Shown here piece after piece: positions 11,570 to 23,556 of a stretch of DNA of 64,000 bases. The notes beneath the pieces are model-generated. The model worked only from the letters and a program-made list of their open reading frames with translations. It was not told the DNA's origin and ran no database searches. The stretch lies in the NCBI GenBank assembly GCA_020205615.1, contig CM035166.1:86729043-86793042 (forward strand), written 5' to 3'. This stretch comes from Panax quinquefolius. Taxonomy: Eukaryota; Streptophyta; Magnoliopsida; Apiales; Araliaceae. A program made the position numbers and the translations under genes. The first letter of the stretch is position 1, and the number at the start of each line of letters is the position of its first letter.

Positions 11570-12240
11570 ATTTTTAATAATTTGAGATATATTTCATTAA
11601 TATTTTTATATTTTTAAATATTAATGATATTTAATTTATTTAATAATTATATTAAATAAATTACTTAAAAATAATTTTAATATTTTAAAAATCATTTGAA
11701 ATTATATTAAAGTGTTAGAAAATATTTGAAGTTATTTTGAATGACTTTTAATATTTTGGGATGAATTTCATTAATTATTTAATATTAATGATAATTGATT
11801 AATTTAATAATTATATTAAATAAATTATGAAAAAATAGTTTTAATGTTTTAAAAATCATTTAAAAATGATTTAAAGGTTTGAAAAATGTTTTAAGTTATA
11901 AAACATAACTTTTCATATTTTGTCATGAAATACATTAATATTTTAATATTAATGGCGGTTATTTAATAATAGTTTTAAATGTTTTAAAATTATGTAAATG
12001 TAATATTAAGGTATAAAAATACTTTGAGATATTATAAATAATTTATAATATTAAATATATATTATATTAATATTTGAAATTTATCAAATATTAATGATAA
12101 TGGAATATTGTGGTATTGAAATCATATAAAAATGATATTAATGATTCAAAAATCATTATAAATGATAATAATTATTTAAAAATTATTATGAGCTATTGAA
12201 AAATATTTTGATTAATAAATAAATTATCTAAGATAATAAT
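11570..12240. repeat. Degenerate AT-rich tandem repeat, unit about 165 bp
   Basis: A block beginning TTTTAATATTTTGGGATGAA and continuing through CATTAAT, AATATTAATGAT and AATAATTATATTAAATAAAT recurs at about 11571, 11746 and 11910, with a weaker fourth copy after 12030. Units are strongly diverged. No coding potential. It could be part of an old LTR interrupted by S and the MITE. Confidence 0.55.
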
Positions 12241-13199
12241 TAAGTGTTTAAGTAGAGTCTTATTGATAATAGGTTTGATAATTATCCGATTAGGCAATCG
12301 GGATGTCGAAATAGTACCAAATTCAACTCAAACTGAAATAGTTTGACTTGATACTAGGTCTTATGTAAGACCCCAAATTTTATGAATAAAGAATAATTTT
12401 CTCTAAATACTATTTTGAATAAATGGTGTGGATTTGATATAATTTTATAGTTGTGGGTAATATTTATAAATTTTGCAAAGTAAGCAAGTTGTTATAAAAT
12501 ATTCTTTTGGTCGGAGAATATTCGTACGATGACATAATCATTGGTGGACCCCACAACAGAATTATTGTTGGAGTTAGAAAACGACAGAAATATCTTTTTT
12601 ATAAAAATAACGGCGAAAATTTTACTATTAGCTGTTGAAATACCCGGTGGTAAAAGTACAGTAATACACGTGGTTGCATAGTAACACACGGTATTGATTA
12701 TTGATGCTTACGTAAGAAGCCACTCAGTTATACTCAATTATTGCTACAGTAATTGATTTATAGTATCTCATATTATTGATTCAATTATTATCACAGTATC
12801 ATCTGCATAATATTTTATATTATTAAATCAATAATTGAGACGACAAAGTTATTCATATTATTATTTGCAATATTGACAATGTCTAGAAATTTCTGTCGAG
12901 GAGAGGTTTGGTCACCTAATTGCGCGCCAATAGGGAGGAATCCTTATCGAAAAGCCTCCTCTTTCCTGGGAATGATCTGGTTGTTAAATATTATGAGTTA
13001 TAATATTAATGATGAATAATTGTTGGAAGATTAAAAATGTGTTGATTAAAGATAAAATGATTTGTGGTAATATTTATTCAATCTTTGATATAAATAAGAA
13101 GTTTGTTATGAGACGTTTGGGGTAAGTTTGGTTTATTCTATGAGGGCCCATATGTCATCATCTAAAAGTAACTTTCTCCAATAGTAATTGCCTTTACCA

Positions 13200-13420
13200 G
13201 ACGTCAAACCACTTGCGGTTTTATATTACAGGCGTCGAACCACTTGCCGTTTCATATTATAGGCGTCAAACCACTTGCCGTTTCATATTACAAGCGTCGA
13301 ACTACTTGTCGTTTCATATTACAGGCGTCGAACCACTTGTTGTTTCATATTACAGGCGTCACACCATTTTTCTTTTCACATCACCAGTCGTCAAGCCACT
13401 TGCCTCTTCACATTGCAAGG
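13200..13420 (+). repeat. 30-bp tandem repeats upstream of LTR TATA box, 7 units
   Basis: Seven units of ACAGGCGTCGAACCACTTGC followed by GTTTCATATT, the last two diverged. They stop about 20 bp before the TATA box, an enhancer-like position. The A2 LTR has the same block with fewer units (18957-19150). Because the period is a multiple of three the block stays open in several frames, but this is not a gene. I do not see this block in the B, C or D LTRs. Confidence 0.85.
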
Positions 13421-13438
13421 GCTAAGCTAGAAATCTCC

Positions 13439-13446
13439 TATAAATA
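13439..13446 (+). promoter_or_regulatory. TATA box of A1 LTR
   Basis: TATAAATA in CTCCTATAAATAGAAGCTT, just after the 30-bp repeats. A likely start region (TCACCAATTCACTACGACTC) lies 25-40 bp downstream. Confidence 0.65.
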
Positions 13447-14378
13447 GAAGCTTATTTCTTCTTTCATTCTCACCAATTCACTACGACTCACAAGAGAATT
13501 CTATAGAGAGAGAATTAGAGAGAAAGAAGAAGAGTATTCTGTTACTACACTATTTCAGTATCCAATCTCTTACAAAGGTAAGGGGTATTATTTCTTTCGT
13601 ATTCATAAAAGATGTTATTTTCTTCATACTCATAAGGGTTGTCATTGTATTCATTATTAATCTGTGGGAGTAACATGTCTACGCGGATTACCGCATGCAT
13701 GGTGAATAACCCTTCGTATTCATTCTCTATTAATCTACGGGAGTAACCTATCTACGCGGATTACCGCATGCATGGTGCATAACCTTTTGTAATCATTCTT
13801 TATTAAATTATGGAAATGATCTGTCTACGCGGATTACTGCATAACGGGTGAAAATCCATTTGCAGTTTCGTATATTCTTTTATACTGTATGGGATATCAT
13901 TTCTTTTGTACTCGTAAGAAATATTATTTATGTTCAATATTCGTAAGAAATAATATTTTCTTCCATACTCTGTAGTATGTAAGTAACATTATTTCATTTC
14001 ATATTCCTAATTCTACACGTATGTGTCAAGTATTGCTTCTATACTCCTTGAAATTAGTAGAATATCCTTGGAATTTGCGCTTCATCTAGTATCGTTTCAC
14101 AATGACATTTTTCTGAACATTCTTGTTAAAGTTTAATCTTTTCATGTCAGAGTACTATTCACGGGGTACTATTCACGAAGTACTATTCACGGGATACTAT
14201 TCATGACAAAATTTAATTTCTTTTCTGTCTAAATTATTGTTGATACAATATTATTCTTGAATTTTACTCCACAAAGCAGTATCATGTTGACAATTTGGAC
14301 ATTATTGATTTCTGGATAAATTGAATTATAAATCTTTAAAATTTATCCTTGCTCTCTTTTAATTGAATTCTTATATCA

Positions 14379-14690
14379 TGGCCAAGATAATAGAAGTGGA
14401 AATTTCAAGAAGAGGAAATTTAATAATGATGGAAAGACGTCAGAACCAGCACCTGTTGTTAAGGAAGAAGAACGATCGCCGGTCATATGTTACAAATACG
14501 GAGGGGATGGACACATCAGTCCAAACTGTACGCAGCAGTCCAAAGCATGTTACAATTATGAAAGAGAAGGTCACCTAGCCCAATTTTGTCGTGCACCAAA
14601 GTTAAGTCCCAGACAAGACAAAATCGGTAGTTCAAGGGAGAGTGTTTGTCATAACCTCCAAAAAAGCGAGGAATCCGAACGAGGTGATCA
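14379..14690 (+). pseudogene. A1 gag fragment with two zinc knuckles
   Basis: C-terminal nucleocapsid part of Gag, which packages the element's RNA. It begins abruptly at the deletion junction, so the capsid part is gone. Two CCHC-type knuckles can be read: 14488-14529 (CYKYGGDGHISPNC) and 14548-14589 (CYNYEREGHLAQFC). In both the second cysteine is tyrosine. The first is a private change (A2 and C keep Cys), while the second is shared by all copies that have it. Relative to A2 and C, A1 lacks about 28 bp near 14605 (AGTCC joins CAGACAAG). It then runs into the protease frame. Confidence 0.75.
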
Positions 14691-15301
14691 CGGGTAAGCT
14701 AATCATAAACTCTAGCGAAGTTTATACCTTATTTGATACCGGTTCAACCCATTCTTTTATTTCTCCTACTTGCGCTCAACATTTAAATTTAACTCTGGAG
14801 AAATTAGACTTTAATTTATCTGTTGAAACTCCGTTGGGAGAAACCTTCATTACATCCACTATTTATAAGTCTTGTTTGATTCAAATCAGAAACTTACGTT
14901 ACTGTCGATCTTATCTCTTTGAAAATACTGGCATTTGATGTGATTTTAGGGATTGATTGGTTAACTACTCATCATGCTAAAATCGATTGTTTTAGTAAGG
15001 TTGATAGCTTTCATATTCCTAACCAACCTATTATGCGAATTCAAGCAACCAAACCACTAAAGTCGATCACTGTCATATCAAGCCATAAAGCTATTTGTTT
15101 ATTAAAAAATGGATGTCAAGCTTTCTTAGCCCATGTCACAGATTTAAATAAAAATACGTCAGATTTGAATGATATTTCTATTGTTAATAAATTTCCTGAC
15201 ATATTCCCTAAAGAACTTCCTGGCCTACCCCAGAGCGTGAAATCGAGTTTTGTATTGATCTTAAACCTGGTACAAAACCCATTTCCAAAGCCCCATATCG
15301 A
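14690..15301 (+). pseudogene. A1 retropepsin-type protease
   Basis: Aspartic protease that would cleave the Gag-Pol polyprotein. The active-site motif is LFDTGSTHSF (Asp codon at 14735), and the second conserved block is [18 protein letters not shown]. There is a frameshift near 14905 (within IRNLRYC) and another near 15230, where CTACCCCAGAGCG has one C fewer than the reading frame needs. The second shift is also present in A2 (about 33318), so it predates the duplication of the unit. Length and motif spacing otherwise match the B and C copies. Confidence 0.85.
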
Positions 15302-16190
15302 ATGGCTCCTATTGAACTTCAGGAGTTAAAAACCCAACTGCAAGAATTGTTAGACCTCGGTTTCATTCGTCCTAGTACGTCTCTTTGGGGTGCTCCTGTT
15401 CTATTCATAAGGAAAAAAGATAGAAGTATGCGACTTTGTATTGACTATCGGGAGTGGGATCATGTCACCGTCAAAAATAGGTACCCGTTACCTCGAATTA
15501 ATGACCTGTTTGACCAGTTGCAAGGTGCTAAATTCTTTTCAAAGATCGATCTTCGTTACGAATATCATCAGTTAAAAGTTAAAACTGATGACATTCCAAA
15601 GACTACTTTCAGAACTCGGTACGGGCATTACAAATTCCTAGTCATGTCTTTTGGATTGACTAATGCTCCTGCGGCCTTCATAGATATGATGAACCGAGTA
15701 TTCAAGGAATATTTGGATCATTTTATTGTTGTCTTTATCGATGACATCTTTATATACTCCAAAAACCGTGAAGATCATGTGCAACACTTGAGGCTAATAC
15801 TCCAAAAGCTTCGTGAAAACAAGTTATATGCTAAGTTGAAGAAATGCGAGTTCTAGCTTGAGGAAGTAGTATTCCTTGGGCACATGATATCAAATTGTGG
15901 AATATCTGTTGACCCGACAAAGATTGAAGCAATTCAAAGCTGGGAGCAACCTAAGTCAGTTACCGAAGTACGTAGCTTTTTGGGTTTAACTGGTTATTAT
16001 CGGAGATTCGTGGAAGTATTTTCTCGAATCGCTAATCCATTAACTCAACTGACTCAAAAAGATACAAAATTCGATTGGAGCGAGGAATGTGAGAAGTGTT
16101 TTCAAGAACTCAAGATGAGACTCATTTCAGCACCTGTTCTGACAATACCATCTGGTACGGAGGGATATGTCATCTATAGTGATGCTTCAG
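15302..16190 (+). pseudogene. A1 reverse transcriptase
   Basis: RNA-dependent DNA polymerase domain. Blocks in order: [27 protein letters not shown] (usually ELNHV), [20 protein letters not shown], and the catalytic FIDD (15734-15745), followed by KLKKCEF, the [17 protein letters not shown] connection and PVLTIPSG. One frame runs through nearly all of it, broken by a TAG at 15854 where related copies have Trp. All catalytic aspartates are present. Confidence 0.88.
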
Positions 16191-16625
16191 GCAGAGGGAT
16201 GTGTTCTCATGCAACATGGGAAAGTCATAGCCTATGCCTCACGACAACTCAAAGAATATGAGAGGAATTATCCTACTCATGATCTAGAGTTGGCAGCTGT
16301 CGTTTTGGCACTTAAAATCTAGAGGCATTACTTGTATAGGGAGAAAGTGGAGATCTATACAGATCATAAAAGCCTCAAATATTTCTTCACCCAAAAGGAA
16401 CTAAACATACGACAACGACGTTGGCTTGAACTATTGAAAGATTATGATCATACTATTCAATATCATCTTGGAAAAGCGAACGTGGTAGCTGACGCATTAA
16501 GTAGAAGATCATATCCGGGTTCGAGTGCGATATTGTCAACGGAAATTCCCATTTTGTATGACTTACAAAGGATGGAGATAGAGATAAAGACTCCAAGGAC
16601 CCACGTGATGATGACAAATATATGA
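16140..16625 (+). pseudogene. A1 RNase H
   Basis: RNase H domain that would remove the RNA template. Visible blocks: [10 protein letters not shown] (first acidic residue), then after a small deletion and frameshift [20 protein letters not shown] with HDLELAAVV (Glu), [11 protein letters not shown] (Asp), and [20 protein letters not shown] (final Asp). A TAG near 16319 replaces the Trp of KIWRHYLY. It continues into a short linker before integrase. Confidence 0.85.
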
Positions 16626-16626
16626 G

Positions 16627-18077
16627 TAGAACCAAATTTAATCGATAAAATTAAAGTTGCTCAAGCTATGGACCTAGAGCTGATGCGTATGAAGAAGAAA
16701 GTGCAAGAATGTGCTATTTCCAGAAGCAAGAATTGATGAAGAAGGAATACTTTGAGTCAACTCCAGACTTTGTGTTCCTAATGATCCTGATTTAAAGAAT
16801 AAAATCATGATGGAGGCGCATAATACTCCGTTTGCAATCCATCCCGGGAGTACCAAAATGTATCATGATATTCGACATACATTTTGGTGGTGCAATATGA
16901 AGAGAGAGATAACAAAGTTTATCTCAAGGTGTTTAACGTGTCAACGTGTCAAGGTGGAGCATCAACTGCCAAAAGGTCCATTGCAACCACTTGAAATTCC
17001 ATAATAGAAGTGGGAGCACATTATTTTGGATTTCGTTACTGGTCTTCCAAAGGTTTCCCAAGGCATAGATGATATTTGGGTCATTGTTGATAGATTGACC
17101 AAGTCTGCTCATTTCTTACCTATGCGAAAAACTTATTCACTTGAACGTCTTGCTTCTATGTACATAAATGAGATTGTAAGACTGCATGGTATGCCATTAT
17201 CTATAGTTTCTGATCGGGACCCAAGATTCACTTCACAATTTTAGGTCAGTTTGCAAAAAGCTATGGACACAGATTTGTGATTCAGTTCGGCATATCATCC
17301 TCAAACGGACGGGCAGTCGGAGAGGATTATTAAAACTATGGAAGATCTATTAAGACTCTTTGTCCTTGACTTCAAAGGAAAATGGGACAAGTTCTTTCCA
17401 TTGGTGGAATTCTCCTACAACAACAGTTATCAAGAAAGTATTGGCATGGCTCCATTTGAGTTGTTGTATGGACGCAAGTGTTGTTGTCCAGTATGCTAGG
17501 ACGAGGTGGGTGAAGCAACGTTTTTGGGACCAGAATTGGTACGCATGACAACAGAAAAGATTCAAATGATCAGACAACGTATTAAAAACCTCACAAGATA
17601 GACAAAAGAGTTATGTTCATCTTCATCGAAAAGACGTGGAGTTCAATGTTTGAGATCATGTGTTGTTATGGGTTGCTCCATGGAAAGGAGTTACGAGATT
17701 TGGAAAGAGACGAAAGCTCAATCCTCGATTCATTGGCCCATTAGAAATCCTCGATCAAGTAGGAAATGTGGCTTATAGACTTGCCTTACCGCCAAGTATG
17801 TCTCATGTTCATAACGTTTTTCATATATCCATGTTACGTAAATATGTGGAAGACCCGAACCACATTATTGAGTTAGAACCAAATGAAATAGCGAAAGATT
17901 TAACGTATGAAGAGGTACCTGTTAAAATCTTGGATAAGAAGGAACATATTCTATGCTCCAAGGTTATACCTCAAGTAAAAGTTTTGTGGAGAAACCACGA
18001 TGTTGAGGAATTGACCTAGGAGTTAGAATCTGAAATGAAATCAATGTGTCCTCACCTCTTCGACATACCAGGTATGT
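16627..18077 (+). pseudogene. A1 integrase with chromodomain-like tail
   Basis: Integrase that would join element DNA to the chromosome. The N-terminal zinc-binding region shows ISRCLTCQRVK. The catalytic core shows [15 protein letters not shown] and HPQTDGQSER (D, D, E all present), then LPLVEFSYNNSYQ-like residues and [20 protein letters not shown]. The tail (KVIPQVKVLWRNHDVEEL to SMCPHLF) resembles the chromodomain-like end of Tekay/Del elements. Stops: TAA TAG at about 17002, TAG near 17242, TGA near 17277, TAG near 17498 and 18017, plus frameshifts near 16720 and 17590. The stop after EELT sits where related elements have Trp. Confidence 0.87.
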
Positions 18078-18104
18078 AACCTAATTTCGGGGATGAAATT
18101 TCAT

Positions 18105-18116
18105 AAGAAGGGAGGT
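18105..18116 (+). other. Polypurine tract of unit A1
   Basis: AAGAAGGGAGGT directly before TGTAAGACC of the next LTR. This is the primer site for plus-strand DNA synthesis. The same context (GATGAAATTTCATAAGAAGG) precedes the 3' LTR of B on the minus strand. Confidence 0.8.
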
Positions 18117-20107
18117 TGTAAGACCACAATTTTTATGAATAAAGAATAATTTTCTCTCAATATCATTTTGAATATTATGGTGTGGATTTGATATAATGTT
18201 ATAGTTGTGGGTAATATTTATAAATTTTGCAAAGTAAGCACGTTGTTATAAAATACTCTTTTGGTCGGGGAATATTCTTTTTGTCGGGGAATATTCGTAC
18301 GATATCACAATCATTGGTGGACCCACAACAGAATTATTATCGGAGTTAGAAAATGACAAAAATATCTTTTTATAAAAATAACGACGAAAGTTTTACCGTT
18401 AACTATTGAAATACCAGGTGAAAAAAGTACAGTAATACGCGTGGTTGCATAGTAGCACACGGTATTGATTATTGATGCTTACGTAAGAAGCCACTCAGTT
18501 ATACTAAATTATTGCTACATAGTATCTCATATTATTGATTCAATTATTATCACAGAATCATTTATACAATATTTTATATTATTAAATCAATAATTGAGAC
18601 GACAAAGTTATTCATATTATTATTTGCAATATTGACGATGTCTAGAAAGTTCTATCGAGGAGAGGTTTGGTCACCTAATTGCGCGCCAATAAGGAGAAAT
18701 CCTTATCGGAAAGCCCCCTCTTTCCTAGGAATGATCTGGTTGTTAAATATTATGAGTTATAATATTAATGATGAATAATTGTTGGAAGATTAAAAATATG
18801 TTGATTAAAGATAAAATGATTTGTGGTAATATTTATTCAATCTTTGATATAAATAAGAAGTCTGTTATGAGACGTTTGTGGAAAGTTTGATTTATTCTAT
18901 GGGGCCCCATATGTCATCATCTAAGAGTCACTTTCGCCAATAGTAATTGCCTTTACCAGATGTCAAACCACTTGTCGTTTCATATTACAAGCGTAAAACC
19001 ATTTGTCGTTTTATATTACAGGCGTCGAACCACTTGTCGTTTCATATTACAAGCATCAAACCACTTGTTGTTTCACATTACAGACGTCAAACCACTTTTC
19101 TTTTCACATCACCAGTCATCAAGCCACTTGGCTCTTCACATTGCAAGGGCTAAGCTAGAAATCTCCTATAAATAAAAGCTTATTTCTTCTTTCATTCTCA
19201 CCAATTCACTACGACTCACAAGAGAATTCTATAGAGAGAGAATCAGAGAGAAAAAAGAAGAGTATTCTATTACTACACTATTTCAGTATCCAATCTTCTA
19301 CTAAGGTAAGGGGTATTATTTCTTTCGTATTCGTAAAGGATGTTATTTTCTTCATACTCATAAGGGTTGTCATTTTATTCTTTATTAATCTGTTAGAGTA
19401 ACCTGTCTACGCAGATTACCGTATGTATGGTGAATAACCCTTCGTATTCATTTTCTATTAATCTGCGGGAGTAACCTATCTACGCGGATTACCATATACA
19501 TGGTGAATAACCTTTTGTAATCATTCTTTATTAAATTATGGAAATGATCTGTCTACGCGGATTACCGCATGATGGGTGAAAAACCATTTGCAGTTTCGTA
19601 TATTCTTTTATATTGTATGGGGCATCATTTCTTTTGTACTCGTAAGGAATATTATTTTTGTTCAATATTCGTAAGAAATAATATTTTCTTCTATACTCTG
19701 TAGTATGTAAGTAACATTATTTTATTTCATATTCCTAATTCTACACGTATGTTGTCAAGTATTGCTTCTATACTCCTTGAAATTAGTAGAATATCCTTAG
19801 AATTTGTGCTTCATCTAGTATCATTTCACAAGGACATTTTTCTGAACATTCTTGTTAAAGTTTAATCTTTTCATGCCGGAGTACTATTCACGAGATACTA
19901 TTCATGAAGTACTATTCACGGGGTACTATTCATGACAAAAATTAATTTCTTTTCTGTCCAAATTATTGTTGATACAATATTTTTCTTGAATTTTACTCCA
20001 CAAAGCAGTATCATGTTAACAATTTGGACATTATTGATTTCTGGATAAATTGAATTATAAATCTTTAAAATTTATCCTTGCTCTCTTTTAATTGAATTCT
20101 TATATCA
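18117..20107 (+). repeat. A2 LTR with the same 3' deletion as A1
   Basis: Serves as 3' LTR of A1 and 5' LTR of A2. Opens TGTAAGACCACAA, has the 30-bp repeats (18957-19150), a TATA box (19167-19174), the 14-bp ACTATTCACG repeats (19880-19935), and breaks at TTATATCA fused to TGGCCAAGATAATAGAAG exactly as in A1. It differs from the A1 LTR at many sites, including a small duplicated piece near 18262-18290 (TTTTGGTCGGGGAATATTC then TTTTTGTCGGGGAATATTC), so the duplication is not recent. Confidence 0.85.
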
Positions 20108-20446
20108 TGGCCAAGATAATAGAAGTGGAAATTTCAAGAAGAGTAAATTTAATAATGATGGAAAGACGTCAGAACCAGCACCTGTTGTTAAGGAAGGAGA
20201 ATGACCGTCGATCATATGTTACAAATGCGGAGGGGAGTGACACATCAGTCCAAATTGTACGCAGTAGTCCAAAGCATGTTACAATTATGGAAGAGAAGGT
20301 CACCTAGCCCAATTTTGTCGTGCACCAAAGTCAAGTCCAGCTGGGATGGAGGCATCAAAGGCCGTCCCAGACAAGACAAAACCGGTAGTTCAAGGGAGAG
20401 CATTTGTCATAACCTCCAAAAAAGCGAGGAATCCGAACGAGGTGAT
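20108..20446 (+). pseudogene. A2 gag fragment, interrupted by Athila
   Basis: Second copy of the truncated nucleocapsid part. Knuckle 1 keeps its second Cys (TGT TAC AAA TGC), while knuckle 2 has Tyr (AAT TAT). It retains about 28 bp near 20338 (GCTGGGATGGAGGCATC) that A1 has lost. It stops at GAGGTGAT (20446), where the Athila element begins, and resumes at 32771 with GTGATCACGGG. The shared GTGAT is the target duplication. Confidence 0.8.
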
Positions 20447-21827
20447 TGATAAGTGGATTTAATATACATGAATCGATATTCATTTCAAGTTTAAATTCGT
20501 AGTTATCTTTTTGTTTTGTGTTTGTTTTCACTTTTTTCATATCATTTTATGTGTAGGGTGGTTATGGATGTAAGTGGTGAAGAAAGACGGAGTTTTGGAG
20601 CGAAAGTGGAAAAATGCATGAAGTTGGAATTTTTCTTTAGTAGTAGCCATGCCCGTCGGGGCGGGCCTTTTTAAGCTTGTACCCCCCGCCGGGGTGGGGG
20701 TGCCGAATCCTGAGAATCCTGCTGGCTTTTGAAGACTGCTGCAACATGGATTGTTATTGTTTTGTGAGGCGCCTGGACTCTAAAGAAAAGGGATCTCGAC
20801 CAGAAATAGGGAGAGCTGAATTTTACGTGGAAAAACAACAAATCACAGAACACAAGAAGCATAATTCAGAGATAAATTCAGGGATTCAAGTTCGAGCTTT
20901 GAAGGAGTAATTTGAAGAGATTATCGTGACGGTTACAATTCTAGGCTACGTAAAGGTTGTTCATTATTCTTATTCTCTTTAGTCTTTTATTTGTAATTGA
21001 AAGGATGGTTTCGTTAGATTATTCAGTTTTTAATTCATTCGTTATGAACTAATTCACTTATTAGACTTATGATGGATCCTTGGGTGAAACGATGATTCTA
21101 TAACTTTGATTTCCAATTCAATAAAATATTTTTAGTTTATCTATGTTAATTCGAGCGTGAATTTATGAATTGCTTGATCAACAATTCCTCGTGGATTTGA
21201 ATGGAATTGAGAGAGGATATTCAAATCTAGACCTAGTTAATGTAGCATGTGTCATGAATTTTGTGAATAGCATATTTTTTATTATTGTTAAGGTAGAGAT
21301 ATGCTTAACATCACATGTAATCGGATAGAGAACTTAAGCTTAAACCTTCTTTAATTGCAGTTCACATAGAGATATAGTGAGTTGGTTGATTTAGGTGTTT
21401 AACTTGTTTCTATCTTAATTGTGGATTTAAGTTAATATGGTATTAGTGCATCGAGAGGTGGCTAGTATTACATTCGTGTTCTTGATTAATAAACTTGGAT
21501 ATTAAATTGAGTTGGAATAAAGGTTTGAAAATCATAGTGAAGCTCAGGGTGAAATCATAGGTCTAATTCTCCATTAATTGTTAGAAATTCCGGATTTTGA
21601 TATTAGTGATTGTTTTGTGATAGTTTATTTATTAATTAATTTAGTTTCTATAATTTTAAACCATTGACTTGAATAGTTTAATAGAATTAGGATTAATAAA
21701 AAATTGATAATTGTGAAGTTAAAATTCTTGCTAATTTGTCCTCGTGGGAACGATACTTTATTCACTACTATATTACTTGTTGACCACGTACACTTGCGTG
21801 TTTTGCGCGTATCGATTATACCGAACA
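20447..21827 (+). repeat. Athila 5' LTR
   Basis: 1381 bp, TG...CA ends. It contains a GC-rich module at 20648-20700 with two fold-back blocks (GCCCGTCGGGGCGGGC and CCCCCCGCCGGGGTGGGGG) that is strongly eroded in the 3' LTR (31597-31650) but has a recognisable copy inside the element at 28496-28548. The end reads TGCGTGTTTTGCGCGTATCG then TTATACCGAACA. Confidence 0.92.
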
Positions 21828-21833
21828 AGTTTT

Positions 21834-21851
21834 TGGCGTCGTTGCCGGGGA
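21834..21851 (+). other. Athila primer binding site (tRNA-Asp-like)
   Basis: TGGCGTCGTTGCCGGGGA starts 6 bp after the LTR. Athila elements use this site for a tRNA-Asp primer, the usual form being TGGCGCCGTTGCCGGGGA, so there is one C-to-T difference. Confidence 0.88.
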
Positions 21852-21961
21852 CTATTTAGTATAAATCTTAATAGTTTTACAATATCAGTTTAATTAATCC
21901 AGTTTACTTAGACATTTTTATTTTTGTTTTGTTTCTTCTATTTCAGGTGTGGAAGCGATTT

Positions 21962-23510
21962 ATGCAAACTCGGTTCAAAAATCCAGATTTACTGTCTTTT
22001 GATGACGACATTGAGAAAAGGTTTCAGAGGTTGAGCAAGTGGATCAAGGAAACGAGACAAGAATTTGAAACACCTGAGAAAGAAGAGGAAATGGCAGCCG
22101 AAGATCGGAAAACATTAAGGGACTACGCCATGCCCAAGGTGACTGAACTACAATCAAGCATCACTAGGCCCGCAATAGCAGCGAATACATTTGAAATTAA
22201 GCCAGGGATTATACAAATGATTCAGAAGTTAGTTCAATTTGGGGGATCATCAAATGACGATCCGAACGAGCATCTAGTCAATTTTTTGGAACTGTGCGAC
22301 ACCTTTAGGTTCAATAGGGCGTCGGATGAAGCTGTAAAACTTTGATTGTTCCCATTCTCTTTACGGGACAAGGCAAAGAGCTGGTTACATTCTTTACCAT
22401 CTGGTTCGATAACTACATGCGAGGATTTAGCTCAGAAATTCCTCGCAAAATTCTTTCCACCGGCGAAAACTGTAAAGATGAGAAATGAGACAACGATGTT
22501 TGAACAGTAACATGGGGAGTCGTTATATGAGGCTTGGGAGAGATACAAAGAATTGCTCAGAAAATGGCCACATCATGGATTGCCCAAGTGGCTTCAAATG
22601 AACACCTTTTACAACGGGTTACATGGGAATCTCAGGACAAGTATTGATGCAGCATCGGGCGGAGCATTCATGGCTAAGAGTTACAAGGAAGCATACGAGT
22701 TAATTGAAACCATGGCGACTAATAACTACCAGTGGCCCACAGCAAGAATGACACAAGCGAAGGCAGCTGTGGTGGTAGAAGTAGATAGTATGACAGCGAT
22801 GCAAGCACAAATATCTACACTTTCAAAGAAGTTGGAGTCGATAATAATGAACACAAGCACAACAAACAACAAGTACATCGAGTGGCGGTAATAATATCAC
22901 GAGTTGTGGTGGGAGAACACCCAGCAGACATTGTGCGATTAATCCAAGAATTTATGCAGTTCATCGGAAATTACAATGAATTTAGCAAAACACATATCGA
23001 ACACATACAATGAAAGAAATAGGAATCATCCAAATTTCATGGAGCAACAACCAAAGAAAATCAAGCTTCACGACAATAATATCCACCAGGATTTCAGAAC
23101 CAGCAACAACCAGCTCAATATCAAGAAAGGAAATCCGATCTGGAGGAAGTGTTGACAAAATACATGACTAGCACCGATTTGGCTATAAAAATTCAAGTTA
23201 TGGCTATAAAATCACAAGAGATGGCTATCAAAAATCTAGAGAATTAGATAGGTCAAATTGCGTTGGCATTGAATAATAGACCACAAGGGACATTACCAAG
23301 TGACACCGAGAGAAATCCTAAGGGTAATCACGAGCAGTGTCAAGCTATTATGTTGACAAGTGGAAAACAACTTGATGGGCAACGACCAGAAATTTCGGTT
23401 ACAAAGGAGGTTGAACTAGAGAAAGAAAATACAGTGGGTGAGGTTAAGCAATGGCACGAAAAACACATGGAAAAGAACAAACCAGCTGTTTATCCTCCCC
23501 CACCATTCTA
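21962..23510 (+). pseudogene. Athila gag
   Basis: Capsid/nucleocapsid precursor. I start it at MQTRFKNPD (21962), the first Met after the leader. Residues of the retrotransposon gag family follow: NTFEIKPGIIQMIQKLVQFG, DPNEHLVNFLELCDTFRF, FPFSLRDKAKSWLHSLPSG and ITTCEDLAQKFLAKFFPP. One frame holds from 21962 to 22889, broken by TGA at 22343 and TAA at 22508, replacing Arg and Gln respectively (both fit C-to-T changes). The remainder to 23510 is rich in Gln, Asn and Lys with further stops and shifts, ending at KPAVYPPPPF, a usual lead-in to the protease in this lineage. Confidence 0.88.
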
Positions 23511-23556
23511 GCAAAGAGTTCAAAAACAAAAATTAGACAAACAATTTTCCAAATTT

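Larger units (their letters stand above)
12364..14378 (+). repeat. A1 5' LTR, 3' part deleted
   Basis: Starts TGTAAGACCCCAAATTTTAT. It holds 30-bp repeats (13200-13420), a TATA box (13439), four 14-bp repeats of GTACTATTCACG (14152-14207) and repeats of GGATTACCGCATGCATGGTG (13680-13850). It should continue, as D does, through the hairpin array to GGCGTCACA, but breaks off at TTATATCA and passes straight into gag DNA (TGGCCAAGATAATAGAAG). The second LTR copy has the same break. Confidence 0.85.
12364..18116 (+). mobile_element. A1: first unit of a tandem Tekay/Del-type element
   Basis: An LTR lacking its 3' part (12364-14378) is fused directly to the middle of gag; protease, RT, RNase H and integrase follow, ending at a polypurine tract (AAGAAGGGAGGT, 18105-18116) and the next LTR. 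About 0.8 kb of LTR end, the primer site and most of gag are missing. The C-terminal tail after integrase (VKILDKKEHILC through VLWRNHDVEELT) resembles the chromodomain-like tail of Tekay/Del chromoviruses, hence the lineage call. Domain order PR-RT-RH-INT fixes Ty3/gypsy. Many stops and shifts make it dead. Confidence 0.85.

Noticed and set aside
12357..12372. Palindrome GGTCTTA-TG-TAAGACC at the left edge of A1
   Set aside because: It forms from target DNA plus the LTR start; with one instance it cannot be told from chance.
13213..13447. Repetitive 70-residue proteins in the A1 LTR (also 18947-19175)
   Set aside because: The 30-bp repeat period is a multiple of three, so frames stay open. 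It lies upstream of a TATA box in an LTR.
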